Source of the DNA: Sphingobacteriales bacterium 16-39-50 | GTDB taxonomy: Bacteria > Bacteroidota > Bacteroidia > Sphingobacteriales > Sphingobacteriaceae | NCBI GenBank assembly: GCA_002257025.1 | Contig: NCHA01000008.1 | Coordinates: 1 to 64,000, forward strand | Reading direction: 5' to 3' | Length of the DNA stretch: 64,000 nucleotides | Shown here: positions 1 through 8,429 of the stretch, in pieces | Numbering within the stretch: the stretch's first letter is position 1 | Layout of the letters: the number at the start of each line of letters is the position of its first letter | Program-made: the position numbers and the translations under genes | Notes under the pieces: generated by a model | Told to the model about the DNA's origin: nothing | The model's input: the letters and a program-made list of their open reading frames with translations, nothing else | Database searches by the model: none

Positions 1-118
1 AACTTATATTAAGAATATTCGCCTGCGTTAATCACGACTCCCCGTATCAAAATAATTATCAAAAATTACTTGCTTAGATCATAGAAATCGAAATCACCTA
101 AGCGAGCGGAAAGTCGAT

Positions 119-153
119 TTCGTCAGTCGCATAATCAATATGTGACTGACGAA
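119..153. repeat. Long hairpin (15-bp stem)
   Basis: Arms at 119-133 and 139-153 pair over 15 positions with one G-T wobble around a 5-nt loop; the outer ten bases are a perfect inverted repeat (TTCGTCAGTC / GACTGACGAA). A competing pairing of GAAATCGA near 85 with TCGATTTC at 113-120 overlaps the left arm. It lies downstream of the M28 gene on the minus strand and may be a terminator or a palindromic intergenic repeat; the sequence alone does not decide. Confidence 0.55.
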
Positions 154-186
154 TTTAACTTTAATATTGCCCAGGTAAATTCGTAA

Positions 187-202
187 CCCGATAGCTATCG
201 GG
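187..202. repeat. 16-bp perfect palindrome over a stop codon
   Basis: CCCGATAGCTATCGGG is a perfect palindrome, and the TAG stop of the minus-strand M28 peptidase lies inside it. Degenerate versions of the same core occur at 26206-26220 (CCGATAGCTATCAGG) and as a half near 24582. It may act as a 3'-end hairpin for the M28 transcript. Confidence 0.6.
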
Positions 203-2396
203 TCTTAATAGCCAGCATCGAAGTTGCTTTTAAATGCTCAGCCAATTTTCCAATCGCATTCGCCGCAATATTTATCTGCTGCTGTGCTTCTTTCCAGTCG
301 CGCTGTTCAATGGCTTCACGCACGCCGGGCATGGTCTTCACTCCGTATCCGGTGTAAAATCCCGGAGCATAGAGTGTATGTTTATACCATGGACGGCGCG
401 GCAGCCCCTGGTCCGTCAGCAGGCTTTGTTCAGCACGGTAAAGAGCCTTATTGATATCTTCAAGAGCTGATTTTGCAATACTTCCCTTGCTCAGGCTTTC
501 AGATAATGAATTTGCCGACTGGTCCAGTTGAACCAGAGAATTCTGAATGGGGGAGAAATCAATGAAAGGAACCTCTGCTTTTGCCACAGGCATTTTTGTT
601 GGTTTGGTCGGATCATAAGCAAGCTTATGGTTATTACCTTGTACTACCTGATTAAAAACCAGCGTAGATTCCCTCATCTGATCAGTCATGCTGATCATTT
701 CAGCCACATAATTAGATATCGTTTTATGAAGGTTTTTAAATTCAAACGGAAGAGTATCGGCATTTGCCATTCTGAGCACGGCACGGCCAATGGTTTGAGA
801 AAGTGCGCGACCATAGTTAAAGCCGGGGTCACCAAATCTGCTGTAATAATCATAAGAGTCATAAGCAGTATGATATTCACCTCCGGCATTTTCACCACTA
901 TAATAAATGTTTAGGGAAGGTATACCGGCATGCTGCAGAAATGCAGAATAATCAGAACCGGAACCCAAAGCCCCGATACTCATAGATTTTTTAGCCATAT
1001 TATCCTTTCTGGCTTTATCAGATCCGGAATTAACAATATCCCGGGCTTTTAAGCGCTCAAAAACACTCACATTGGTCTGAGGATCAATAACATCCTTTGC
1101 AATTCCGTCAACCATAGATTCCAAGCCATGAGAGCCTGCAGCCGACAGGAAACCTCTGCCATTTCCATCAGAATTGATATAAACTACCGCTTTTTGTTTC
1201 AGTTCAGCGGCATGATCTTCCACCCATTCGGTAGATCCAATAAGTCCGGGTTCTTCTGCATCCCATGCACAATAAACAAGGGTGCGTTTAGGTTTATAAC
1301 CATTTTTAACTAATTCGCCGATGGCCTTTGCCTCCTCCATCATAGCAGCGATGCCACTTATCGGATCATTCGCGCCGGTATTCCATCCATCGTGGTGGTT
1401 GCCGCGAATAACCCATTGATCAGGATAAACAGATCCTTTCATCCTTGCGATTACATTGTAAGCAGGCACCATTTTCCAGTCGAATTCTACTTTCAACCTG
1501 ACCGAGGTTTTTCCGGGACCGATATGATAGGTAAATGGCAATGCCCCGCGCCAGTCTGGTGGTGCTACCGGTCCGCCCAGTGCCTGCAGCAGCGGCTGTG
1601 CATCATGATAACTGATTGGTAAAACCGGAATCTTCAGCAGATTTTCTGCATCTTCTTTTTTTAATCGTTTTGCATTTTCAGTGGCACCGATAAATGGCGT
1701 TAAAGGATCGCCGGGATAAATAACCATATCCATGATCGAACCTCGCTGTACACCGTGTTCGTTTTTAAAACTTCCTTTCGGATATACATCCCCCTGGAAA
1801 TAACCATCTTCCATTGGATCGGAATAGATGATACAGCCTATTGCCCCATGTTCCTGTGCTACTTTTGGTTTAATTCCGCGCCATGATCTTCCGTATCTGG
1901 CAATCACGATCTTTCCTTTAACATCAATCCCTAACTTTTCAAGCGTTTCATAATCTTCAGGAAGACCGAAGTTTACAAACACAAGTTCGGCGCTGACATC
2001 CCCATCAGCACTCCAGGCATTATAGGTTGGAAGCTGATCCGGGTGACCAGATGTTGCATCCTCTTTATAGGCTGGCTCTTTCAGTAAAGCTTTGAATTTT
2101 ATCGGGGCAGTCATTTCCAGGATCCGCACTTTAGGCGTTGGAAAAAGTACTTTATAGACTTCCATTTCAGCATCCCAACCATAGCTTTTGAACTTTGCCA
2201 TTAGATTTTCTGCGACTTCCTTACTGGCTGGAGAACCCAAATAATGTGGTTTCACAGTAAGCTCTTTGATAGTTTTCCCGATATTTTCGCTGCTGATAAA
2301 ACTATCAAAGCTCGATTCTAATTGTTTCTGGTCTTGTGCTGATGCAATTCCGAGAGAAATCAGGATTGCAATTGTGGAAAGAATGTATTTCTTCAT
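195..2396 (-). CDS. Exported M28 family metallopeptidase (glutamate carboxypeptidase II-like)
   Basis: Zinc-dependent aminopeptidase or carboxypeptidase of the transferrin-receptor/PSMA branch, expected to trim peptides outside the cytoplasm. A Sec signal peptide covers residues 1-20. A PA domain lies near 130-280, the M28 catalytic domain near 310-550 and a TfR-dimerisation-like helical region fills the C-terminus. The di-zinc site is complete by comparison with PSMA: H334, D344, catalytic E381 with ligand E382, D410, and H509 in a YHTAYD motif. The 733-aa length is normal for this three-domain family. It is a single-gene unit whose stop codon lies within a 16-bp palindrome. Substrate specificity cannot be read from the sequence. 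Confidence 0.93.
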   Translation of the reverse strand: MKKYILSTIAILISLGIASAQDQKQLESSFDSFISSENIGKTIKELTVKPHYLGSPASKEVAENLMAKFKSYGWDAEMEVYKVLFPTPKVRILEMTAPIKFKALLKEPAYKEDATSGHPDQLPTYNAWSADGDVSAELVFVNFGLPEDYETLEKLGIDVKGKIVIARYGRSWRGIKPKVAQEHGAIGCIIYSDPMEDGYFQGDVYPKGSFKNEHGVQRGSIMDMVIYPGDPLTPFIGATENAKRLKKEDAENLLKIPVLPISYHDAQPLLQALGGPVAPPDWRGALPFTYHIGPGKTSVRLKVEFDWKMVPAYNVIARMKGSVYPDQWVIRGNHHDGWNTGANDPISGIAAMMEEAKAIGELVKNGYKPKRTLVYCAWDAEEPGLIGSTEWVEDHAAELKQKAVVYINSDGNGRGFLSAAGSHGLESMVDGIAKDVIDPQTNVSVFERLKARDIVNSGSDKARKDNMAKKSMSIGALGSGSDYSAFLQHAGIPSLNIYYSGENAGGEYHTAYDSYDYYSRFGDPGFNYGRALSQTIGRAVLRMANADTLPFEFKNLHKTISNYVAEMISMTDQMRESTLVFNQVVQGNNHKLAYDPTKPTKMPVAKAEVPFIDFSPIQNSLVQLDQSANSLSESLSKGSIAKSALEDINKALYRAEQSLLTDQGLPRRPWYKHTLYAPGFYTGYGVKTMPGVREAIEQRDWKEAQQQINIAANAIGKLAEHLKATSMLAIKTR

Positions 2397-2481
2397 TTTT
2401 TTGTCTTAATAACAGGATTATTTTCTAATCTGCAGGCAAATTTCAGTGGATTAATCCAGCAGTTTTACTCCGGCAGTCTGA

Positions 2482-2509
2482 CAGCAGGTAACAGACAACT
2501 GATAACTAA
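2482..2509. repeat. Short heptamer array at the 3' end of the OsmC gene
   Basis: Four consecutive 7-nt units (CAGCAGG, TAACAGA, CAACTGA, TAACTAA) run up to and overlap the stop codon of the minus-strand OsmC gene. The units resemble those at 26283-26324. This is the shortest member of the heptamer-array family described in the findings. Confidence 0.5.
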
Positions 2510-2916
2510 TTTAATTTAGCTTCCAAACTAATATCAGTATTCAATAATTTTGAGATGGGACAGTTTTCTTTGGCATCTGCTACTGATTCATCAAATTTCT
2601 GCTGACTAATACCAGGTACTTTTGCATTTAAAGTCAGATGCGAAGAAGTGATCGCACCGTTTTCTAAAGTAATAACACATTGTGTAGTCAGTTCATCAGC
2701 AGTAAAACCTGCGGCATCCAGGATGAAAGATAGTTTCATTGAAAAACATCCGGCATGTGCAGCAGCAACCAGTTCTTCCGGATTTGTTCCGGTACCTTCT
2801 TCGAATCTTGATGTGTATGAATACTGAACATTGCTCAGAATTCCGCTTTGTGCGCTGAGTACACCTTTTCCTGTTTTACCACTTCCAAGCCAAACGGCTG
2901 TTGCATTTCTTTTCAT
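2506..2916 (-). CDS. osmC: OsmC family peroxiredoxin
   Basis: Thiol peroxidase of the OsmC/Ohr fold that reduces organic hydroperoxides in the cytoplasm. The two expected cysteines are present: peroxidatic C57 in an AHAGCFSM motif and resolving C119 in CPISKLL. At 136 aa it is full length for the OsmC subgroup. There is no signal peptide. It is a monocistronic minus-strand gene, 127 nt from the divergent mnmE start. The Ohr subgroup is the main alternative; the N-terminal pattern (KRNATAVWLGSGKTGKG) favours OsmC. Confidence 0.9.
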   Translation of the reverse strand: MKRNATAVWLGSGKTGKGVLSAQSGILSNVQYSYTSRFEEGTGTNPEELVAAAHAGCFSMKLSFILDAAGFTADELTTQCVITLENGAITSSHLTLNAKVPGISQQKFDESVADAKENCPISKLLNTDISLEAKLN

Positions 2917-3042
2917 TGATATGTTAGATTTTTAATTAATAATAGTTGATATGTTGTTTCAGTTTCTAAGAGCAAGATAGTGAAATCTCTTTTATCATGC
3001 GTGAATAATGACGACATTTGCAAAGTATAAGACCTGAATCTC

Positions 3043-4512
3043 ATGACTGAAAAGTCCGTCTATAATTCTGATACGATTATTGCCCTTGCCACTCCCTCAG
3101 GAATTGGAGCAATTGGTGTAATTCGTCTCTCCGGACCGGATGCAATCAATTTGGTGAATGAAGTTTTTGGAGGGAAGGATCTGAGTATACAGCATAGCCA
3201 TACGATTCATTTTGGGACGATAAAAGACGGGAAACAGGTTCTGGATGAAGTGTTGGTTTCAATCTTCATAGGACCGCGATCATACACCCGCGAAAACGTA
3301 GTGGAGATCTCCACACATGGTTCTGCTTTTATCATTGAAAGTATCATAAAATTATTAATCCGTAAGGGTGCCAGGCCGGCCAATCCGGGTGAGTTTACTC
3401 TCAGAGCATTTTTGAATGGTCAGCTCGATCTTTCACAGGCCGAAGCGGTTGCCGATCTGATCGCCTCTAATTCTCAGGCATCACATCAGGTTGCCATGCA
3501 GCAGATGCGGGGTGGTTTTTCTTCCGAATTAAAGCATTTGCGTGATCAGTTGATCCATTTTGCTTCCATGATTGAACTGGAGCTTGATTTCGGGGAAGAA
3601 GATGTTGAATTTGCGAATCGGGATGATCTCAAGGGACTGATATATCAGATTCAGCGCATTTTGCACCGTCTGATTCAGTCATTTGAGCAGGGCAATGTGA
3701 TGAAGAACGGGGTTCCGGTAGTTATTGCCGGCAAGCCCAATGTAGGTAAATCGACATTGCTGAATGCATTGTTGAATGAGGAACGTGCAATTGTTTCGGA
3801 AATAGCCGGGACCACCCGCGATACAGTCGAGGATCATATGATCATTGGTGGTATCAATTTTCGTTTCATTGATACAGCAGGTATCCGCGATACCGAAGAT
3901 ATTATCGAGGCCAAAGGAGTGGAGCGTACCCATGCAAAGATAAAAGAGGCGAAACTCATTGTTTATCTTGTTGACCCTGAGCAGAATGTGGACAAAATTG
4001 TGGAACAGGTCAGGTATCTTGATAGTCTTGGGATTCCATTTTTGACGGTGGTTAATAAGAAAGATCTGGCCAATGCGGATTTCCTGGAACGACTTGAGTC
4101 TGAAGTAGGAGGTCAGAAGTCTGAAGCCGGAAGTCCGAAGTCCGATGTCCGAAGTCCGAAGTCTGAAGCAGGAAGTATGAATGATGACGATCAGACCTCA
4201 GACCTCATTTTCATCTCCGCTCGTAATAAAGAAGGAATTGACTTACTTAAGCAAGAAATCCTCCGCAAAGTAAATCTTCATTCCATCAATACAGATGATG
4301 TTTTGGTTTCCAATATCCGTCATCTTGAAGCTCTTCAAAAAACCGAAGAATCATTAAACAGGGTTTTGCAAAATATAGATCAGCCAATTACATCCGATTT
4401 TCTAGCTAGTGATATCAAACAGGCCCTATATTATCTTGGTGAGATTACCGGGCAGGTTACTACTGATGATTTGCTGGAGACGATATTTAGTAAGTTTTGT
4501 ATTGGGAAGTAA
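3043..4512 (+). CDS. mnmE: tRNA-modification GTPase MnmE, with an in-frame repeat insertion
   Basis: With MnmG this forms the cytoplasmic complex that adds the carboxymethylaminomethyl group at U34 of tRNAs, using methylene-tetrahydrofolate. An N-terminal folate-binding domain is followed by a helical domain that carries the G domain: P-loop GKPNVGKST, AGTTRDT, DTAGIRDT and NKKDL are all present. The protein ends in the expected C-I-G-K, including the conserved Cys. Oddity: between G4 (NKKDL) and G5 (ISARN), residues about 353-389 are a low-complexity stretch with a 7-residue period (SEVGGQK, SEAGSPK, SDVRSPK, SEAGSMN), encoded by tandem 7-nt units. All catalytic motifs survive, so the protein is probably active, but this loop is not normal for the family. 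Confidence 0.97.
   Translation: MTEKSVYNSDTIIALATPSGIGAIGVIRLSGPDAINLVNEVFGGKDLSIQHSHTIHFGTIKDGKQVLDEVLVSIFIGPRSYTRENVVEISTHGSAFIIESIIKLLIRKGARPANPGEFTLRAFLNGQLDLSQAEAVADLIASNSQASHQVAMQQMRGGFSSELKHLRDQLIHFASMIELELDFGEEDVEFANRDDLKGLIYQIQRILHRLIQSFEQGNVMKNGVPVVIAGKPNVGKSTLLNALLNEERAIVSEIAGTTRDTVEDHMIIGGINFRFIDTAGIRDTEDIIEAKGVERTHAKIKEAKLIVYLVDPEQNVDKIVEQVRYLDSLGIPFLTVVNKKDLANADFLERLESEVGGQKSEAGSPKSDVRSPKSEAGSMNDDDQTSDLIFISARNKEGIDLLKQEILRKVNLHSINTDDVLVSNIRHLEALQKTEESLNRVLQNIDQPITSDFLASDIKQALYYLGEITGQVTTDDLLETIFSKFCIGK
4101..4207 (+). repeat. Coding heptamer array inside mnmE
   Basis: Twelve back-to-back 7-nt units fill 4101-4184 with consensus NGAAGTC (for example TGAAGTA, AGAAGTC, CGAAGTC, CGATGTC). 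After 6 nt come two inverted units, TCAGACC TCAGACC (4191-4204), followed by TCA. Three units make 21 nt, so the translation repeats every seven residues. The unit matches the intergenic array at 17621-17676 (TGAGGTA, TGAAGTC). Confidence 0.9.
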
Positions 4513-4573
4513 TTTCTTAAACCAGCAGTTCTTCATAACAAATCTGGACTTACTTTATTTATTCTAATTTACA

Positions 4574-5890
4574 TCATTTAATCTCATTGACCAATAGATC
4601 AGTGTTATAACGGATGTAATGCTGATACCGTCCGTTCATCCACATCACATAGGGCTTTTTGCATTTATAACCATCTACAACATAGGGCCTGATATTATCG
4701 GCAGAAGAGCTTGTGGTTAGGGCATTACTTTTCCATTTTTTACCTTTCAATTCCCAATGTTCAATTTCGAACCTGCCATTTAATTGCCGGGACAGATAAA
4801 CATTATTTGGCCGGCGATGATCAAGTACTACTCCGCCGGAATAATGTTCTTCTGCAACTTTTCCATTTTTCTCGGGTTCGGTGATATACTTGCCCGAATT
4901 AATAAGTTCGTAATCGATCCATTTTTTACCATCCCATTTGGCATAATGATAAATATGATCCCGGATGGATGGATACTTTGTATAAGCGACTACCGGATTC
5001 CCTTTTTTATCCAGCGCAATATCCCATATCCAGGATCTGGTCTTACCCTGTTCCACATCATACAATTTATTGATTTTACTGATATCTAAGGGGATTTGAT
5101 TCAAATCAGCAAGGATTTCTCCCTTGGTTTGGTGAAATTTCCCATTTTCATAATACATGTGGTAAACAGAACTGATGCTGATTTTTGGATGCCCGTCTGT
5201 AAACAGAAAATGAATTTTTGATTGATTGTCTGATACGATCTTTAAATAGTTAACCTTAACATACTCTTTTTGACTATCCAGGTATATTTGTGCATCAGTC
5301 CAGGTTTCACCTAAATCATCGCTGTATGCATAGTTTTGAGTCCAGTATACCGGAGCAGGATCATTTGGAATTTTCTTGCTTCTATTCCTGAAGAACATAT
5401 AAATGCGGTTGTTTTCGCCAGATAACATTACAGGGTGCGAATAAGTAATCAGTTCATCTTTTAAACCAAAAGAAAGGATCCGTTCTTCTTCCCAACTTGT
5501 AATATCTTCTGCATTTTTACTTTTACGCATGAAAAATTTACCATTGTGTTCGGTATAAAATGTCAGGATTTTACCATCCTGTAGAATTAGAATTGTGGGG
5601 ACATTATGATCATCAATTTGCAGTTTTTCATGCAGATTAAATGATTCAATTGCTTTACTTTTTTCATCCCTGGAATTGATCATCACATCTCCTTTACTAT
5701 TTATATAGGCATAATAAATCTTTTCATGAATACCCTTGTGATAAATCGCCCTTGGGTCTGAAAACCAGCACCAGGCAGCGTCTTTCGCTACCAGTTTATA
5801 TTGTTGGGAATAAGTCTTAAGCGAAGAAAAACATCCCAGTATTATAAATAACACTAATTTGATTTTCGATGCCTTTGGGAGTGTTTTCAT
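4574..5890 (-). CDS. Secreted BNR_4 beta-propeller protein
   Basis: A signal peptide covers roughly residues 1-28. The rest matches the BNR_4 pattern (PF15892 type): an AWCWFSDPRA motif near 38-47, then blade-like repeats with a DDLGETW Asp-box and a late RPYVVDG segment. The family adopts a seven-bladed propeller and includes polysaccharide lyases and proteins of unknown activity. It therefore probably acts on an external glycan, but the reaction cannot be assigned. It is a single minus-strand gene convergent with mnmE across 61 nt. The 438-aa length is typical. Confidence 0.82.
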   Translation of the reverse strand: MKTLPKASKIKLVLFIILGCFSSLKTYSQQYKLVAKDAAWCWFSDPRAIYHKGIHEKIYYAYINSKGDVMINSRDEKSKAIESFNLHEKLQIDDHNVPTILILQDGKILTFYTEHNGKFFMRKSKNAEDITSWEEERILSFGLKDELITYSHPVMLSGENNRIYMFFRNRSKKIPNDPAPVYWTQNYAYSDDLGETWTDAQIYLDSQKEYVKVNYLKIVSDNQSKIHFLFTDGHPKISISSVYHMYYENGKFHQTKGEILADLNQIPLDISKINKLYDVEQGKTRSWIWDIALDKKGNPVVAYTKYPSIRDHIYHYAKWDGKKWIDYELINSGKYITEPEKNGKVAEEHYSGGVVLDHRRPNNVYLSRQLNGRFEIEHWELKGKKWKSNALTTSSSADNIRPYVVDGYKCKKPYVMWMNGRYQHYIRYNTDLLVNEIK

Positions 5891-6104
5891 TTATAGAAAT
5901 AATTTAATTTTCAAATATCTTAATTACCAATGTTCCCCTTAATCTTATAATTTCCAGATATTAATAAAGCAATTCGCAACAGTTAGCGTTTGCCAATGAT
6001 TGAATGATCTTGGTCAGGTAAATATAAATTAAAACCGATTAATCCTTTGCGTATACCGTTCACTCAGAATATTTCATAGTTCTGATAATGCTTGGTAAGT
6101 TTAG

Positions 6105-6145
6105 TAATGGAAAGTTTTCCATTAGGAAACATTTTAATATCTTTG
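6105..6145 (+). promoter_or_regulatory. Palindromic operator and -7 element of higBA
   Basis: A perfect inverted repeat, TAATGGAAA-GT-TTTCCATTA, spans 6105-6124. Fourteen nt downstream, 6138-6145 (TATCTTTG) fits the Bacteroidota -7 consensus TAnnTTTG. The palindrome covers the expected -33 position, as for autorepression by a HigA-type antitoxin. The -7 box would put transcription start close to the GTG at 6150, so the message may be nearly leaderless. Confidence 0.6.
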
Positions 6146-6149
6146 TATT

Positions 6150-6818
6150 GTGTTTAATATCATCACGAGAAGGACCTTGCTGGAATATGTCAAACAATAC
6201 CCATTGGCAAGTACCGCGCTTCTGGAGTGGTATCATGAACTTGAAAAAGCTGATTTTAAAAACTTCAACGAATTAAAGGAAGTTTATGGCAATGCCAGTT
6301 TGGTTGGTGATGAAAGGATGGTGTTTAACATTATGGGAAATAAATTCAGGTTAGTGGTAAGGATAGTTTTTGAATATAAAGCTATTCAGGTAAAATGGTT
6401 TGGTACACATGCTGAATACGACAAAATTGATGTTGAAAGCGTCATCTTTAAAAAAGATAATATGGAATTGAAAATTATTAAAACCGAGGAACTATATCAG
6501 GATTATTTAAACTGGGTTGATGAGCTATTTGATAAACAGCTAAGTCCTGATACTAAGGAAGGTGAGATGCTTCAGGTAGCTCTCTTGCTCATTAAGCAAT
6601 ATGAAGATGCAAACTATCCTGTTCCAATGCCAGATCCCATTGAAGCAATAAAAGCAAAAATGAAAGAGGCAGGTTTGAGAAATAAAGATCTGGTAGGTAA
6701 AGTAGGTAGTAAAGGCTATGTTTCATCAATTCTGAGCGGGAGAAAGCCGCTTACTCTTGAATTAGCCAAATTGTTTCATCGTGAACTGAACATACCTGCA
6801 GAAGTATTTTTGTCTTAA
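6150..6818 (+). CDS. higBA: HigB toxin-HigA antitoxin fused in a single reading frame
   Basis: Residues 1-95 match the HigB family mRNA interferase (start TRRTL, end WFGTHAEYDKID). Residues 105-222 match its usual separate partner HigA: an N-terminal EELYQDYLNWVDELF segment and a C-terminal Xre-type helix-turn-helix (NKDLVGKVGSKGYVSSILSGRKPLT). HigB cleaves mRNA at the ribosome; HigA neutralises it and represses the operon. Here no stop separates them. An A6 run at 6450-6455 precedes HigA's likely own start, ATG 6462; one extra A, or a -1 shift, would end the toxin at TAA 6458-6460. GTG at 6150 is the only start that fits the HigB N-terminus. Either the fusion is real, it is made as two proteins by slippage or internal initiation, or it reflects a one-base indel. 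Confidence 0.85.
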   Translation: MFNIITRRTLLEYVKQYPLASTALLEWYHELEKADFKNFNELKEVYGNASLVGDERMVFNIMGNKFRLVVRIVFEYKAIQVKWFGTHAEYDKIDVESVIFKKDNMELKIIKTEELYQDYLNWVDELFDKQLSPDTKEGEMLQVALLLIKQYEDANYPVPMPDPIEAIKAKMKEAGLRNKDLVGKVGSKGYVSSILSGRKPLTLELAKLFHRELNIPAEVFLS

Positions 6819-6848
6819 TTACTTATCAGCTAAGGTCGAACAATGATT

Positions 6849-6856
6849 TACCTTTG
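6849..6856 (+). promoter_or_regulatory. Candidate -7 element (TACCTTTG)
   Basis: TACCTTTG fits TAnnTTTG and lies about 50 nt before the SGNH esterase ATG. No clear TTG sits at the expected -33 distance, so only the -7 half is supported. Confidence 0.35.
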
Positions 6857-6907
6857 TGGAGTTAACAGTAAAAATTATATTTTTGACTTGAATTTTAAAA
6901 TATCAGG

Positions 6908-7645
6908 ATGTTTAAAAGAATCAATACCCCTAAATTCTCATCGATATTCTCACTTGTAGCCTTCGTACTATTTAGCTTTTTTTCTCACTTTGTTAAGGCC
7001 CAAACTATCAGGATTGCATGCGTTGGTAATAGCATAACAGCAGGGGCAAGGCTCACTCAGCCTTTAACAGAATCTTATCCTGCAGTCTTATCCTCCATCT
7101 TGAAACAAGGACAATACCTTAATTATGAAACTAAAAATTTTGGTATCGGGGGTGCTACCATACTCAGATTTGGTACGCCGAATCTCTGGCCACTCATCGA
7201 TTCTTTGCAGAAGTTTAAACCTGATATAGTTATCATTAAAGCCGGGACTAATGAAACTGTTGGTAAACCGCGACTTAACTGGGAACATATCAGTGAGTTT
7301 GAAAAGGACTATTCAGATTATATTTCCCAGATCAGAAAGATAAATCCCGATTGCAGGATCGTTATTTGCAGTCCTTTAGATATGGTAATTCAAACTGATG
7401 GTTTAAGTTCTGAAAGGATAGCAGACCTCAGTGGCAGGAGACCAAGGATTTGGGAGTTAAGGAAGAGAATAAAAAAGATTGCGAGAGATGAGCAGGTATC
7501 ATTCATGGATCTGACCAAACCTTTTAAAGGTAAGGCCGATTTAATGACTAAAAGCGATGGCGTTCATCCGAACCGTGAGGGCTATCACTATCTTGCTTCC
7601 CTGGTTTTTGACTACCTGGTTAAAAGTAAAATAGTTTTAAAATAG
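6908..7645 (+). CDS. Exported SGNH/GDSL esterase
   Basis: A Sec signal peptide (about residues 1-31, ending VKAQ) precedes a compact SGNH hydrolase. Nucleophile S42 lies in GNSITAG, the oxyanion Gly is near 80, N115 is in AGTNE, and the D217/H220 pair is in SDGVHPN. Such enzymes remove acetyl or acyl groups from glycans or lipids in the periplasm or outside. At 245 aa it is a single-domain family member. It is transcribed alone, converging with a receiver-domain gene. The substrate is unknown; carbohydrate deacetylation fits the surrounding catabolic genes. Confidence 0.9.
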   Translation: MFKRINTPKFSSIFSLVAFVLFSFFSHFVKAQTIRIACVGNSITAGARLTQPLTESYPAVLSSILKQGQYLNYETKNFGIGGATILRFGTPNLWPLIDSLQKFKPDIVIIKAGTNETVGKPRLNWEHISEFEKDYSDYISQIRKINPDCRIVICSPLDMVIQTDGLSSERIADLSGRRPRIWELRKRIKKIARDEQVSFMDLTKPFKGKADLMTKSDGVHPNREGYHYLASLVFDYLVKSKIVLK

Positions 7646-7725
7646 GTTTAATTCTATGAATCCTATGTGGTTTATAACTGGAGCTTGTAATCTTCCTTTT
7701 CGAAAAATACCTTGTTTAAATTTTC

Positions 7726-8088
7726 CTATCCCGGCGGCAATTCACTTTCCACTGCATCAATAAGTTCATACAGGTCTAAAGGTTTTCCAATAAGTTTATC
7801 GGCACAAATGGCCTGAATTCTTTCTGCCTTAACATGAGTTGAAAGAGCAATGATTGGAATATCTTTAATTTCTTCTACGGATCTGATTTCACAGCATAAA
7901 CCTGTACTTTCTTCGGAAGTTTCAAAAATATCAATAACAATCACATCGGGTTTTTCAGAAATGACCTTTTCGAGCATTTTTTTATCTGATGAAAAGGGAG
8001 TAACAAGATATCCTTCTTCTTCAAAAATTTGTGTCAAAATGCTCAGGATCTCGATATTCCGCTCAATGATCATCATTTTTTTCCTCAT
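7726..8088 (-). CDS. Stand-alone response-regulator receiver domain
   Basis: A 120-aa CheY-like receiver with no output domain. The phosphoacceptor is D53 (IVIDIF), the switch residues are S83/T84 and the conserved Lys is K102 in GKPLDL. The acidic pair that binds Mg is reduced to E9, followed by Arg, so phosphorylation may be altered. No kinase gene is adjacent, which makes this an orphan that would take phosphate from an unlinked or hybrid kinase and act by protein contact. It is monocistronic. Confidence 0.88.
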   Translation of the reverse strand: MRKKMMIIERNIEILSILTQIFEEEGYLVTPFSSDKKMLEKVISEKPDVIVIDIFETSEESTGLCCEIRSVEEIKDIPIIALSTHVKAERIQAICADKLIGKPLDLYELIDAVESELPPG

Positions 8089-8429
8089 GCGATAAAAGTA
8101 ATTTATTTATTCAGATTGCAACGCAAATTGTTTCCGTAACAGAGCTTGGTATTTTAATAATTGGTGCTGATTTTGGCTGAGAGACTGATAGACGATAAAC
8201 TCTATGATTTTATTGGGACAGCCTTGCACCTTTCATAGCAGTTAGACGATTTAGGAAAGGTTTCTGCTTTAATGTATTTTGCTAAACTGCTTGATAGCGG
8301 GTTGTTACAAAGCCGCAATCTGACAAATATTCATGACGATTAAGATCTTGATGGATTATATCATTCAGTTTACTCTGAAATTTAAAGGGCTTATGCTCCT
8401 GAAAAAGAAAACCTATTTAACAATCTCCC
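8089..8429. other. Gene-free stretch; possible decayed ORF
   Basis: No intact gene. One plus-strand frame from about 8169 reads with protein-like composition (LAERLIDDKLYDF..., then ALMYFAKLLDSGLL) but is broken by three in-frame stops over roughly 85 codons. I do not recognise a family, and the pattern may be chance. Confidence 0.2.

Noticed and set aside
4101..4207. Possible CRISPR-like array
   Set aside because: Units are only 7 nt, contiguous, degenerate and without spacers; part of the region is coding.
6450..6456. Classic A AAA AAG programmed -1 slippery site in higBA
   Set aside because: The heptamer is present, but codons divide as AAA-AAA-GAT and not in the required A-AAA-AAG register, so canonical dual-tRNA slippage is not supported.
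8169..8429. Decayed protein gene downstream of the amidohydrolase
   Set aside because: Protein-like composition in one frame but three stops and no recognisable family; not strong enough to call a pseudogene.
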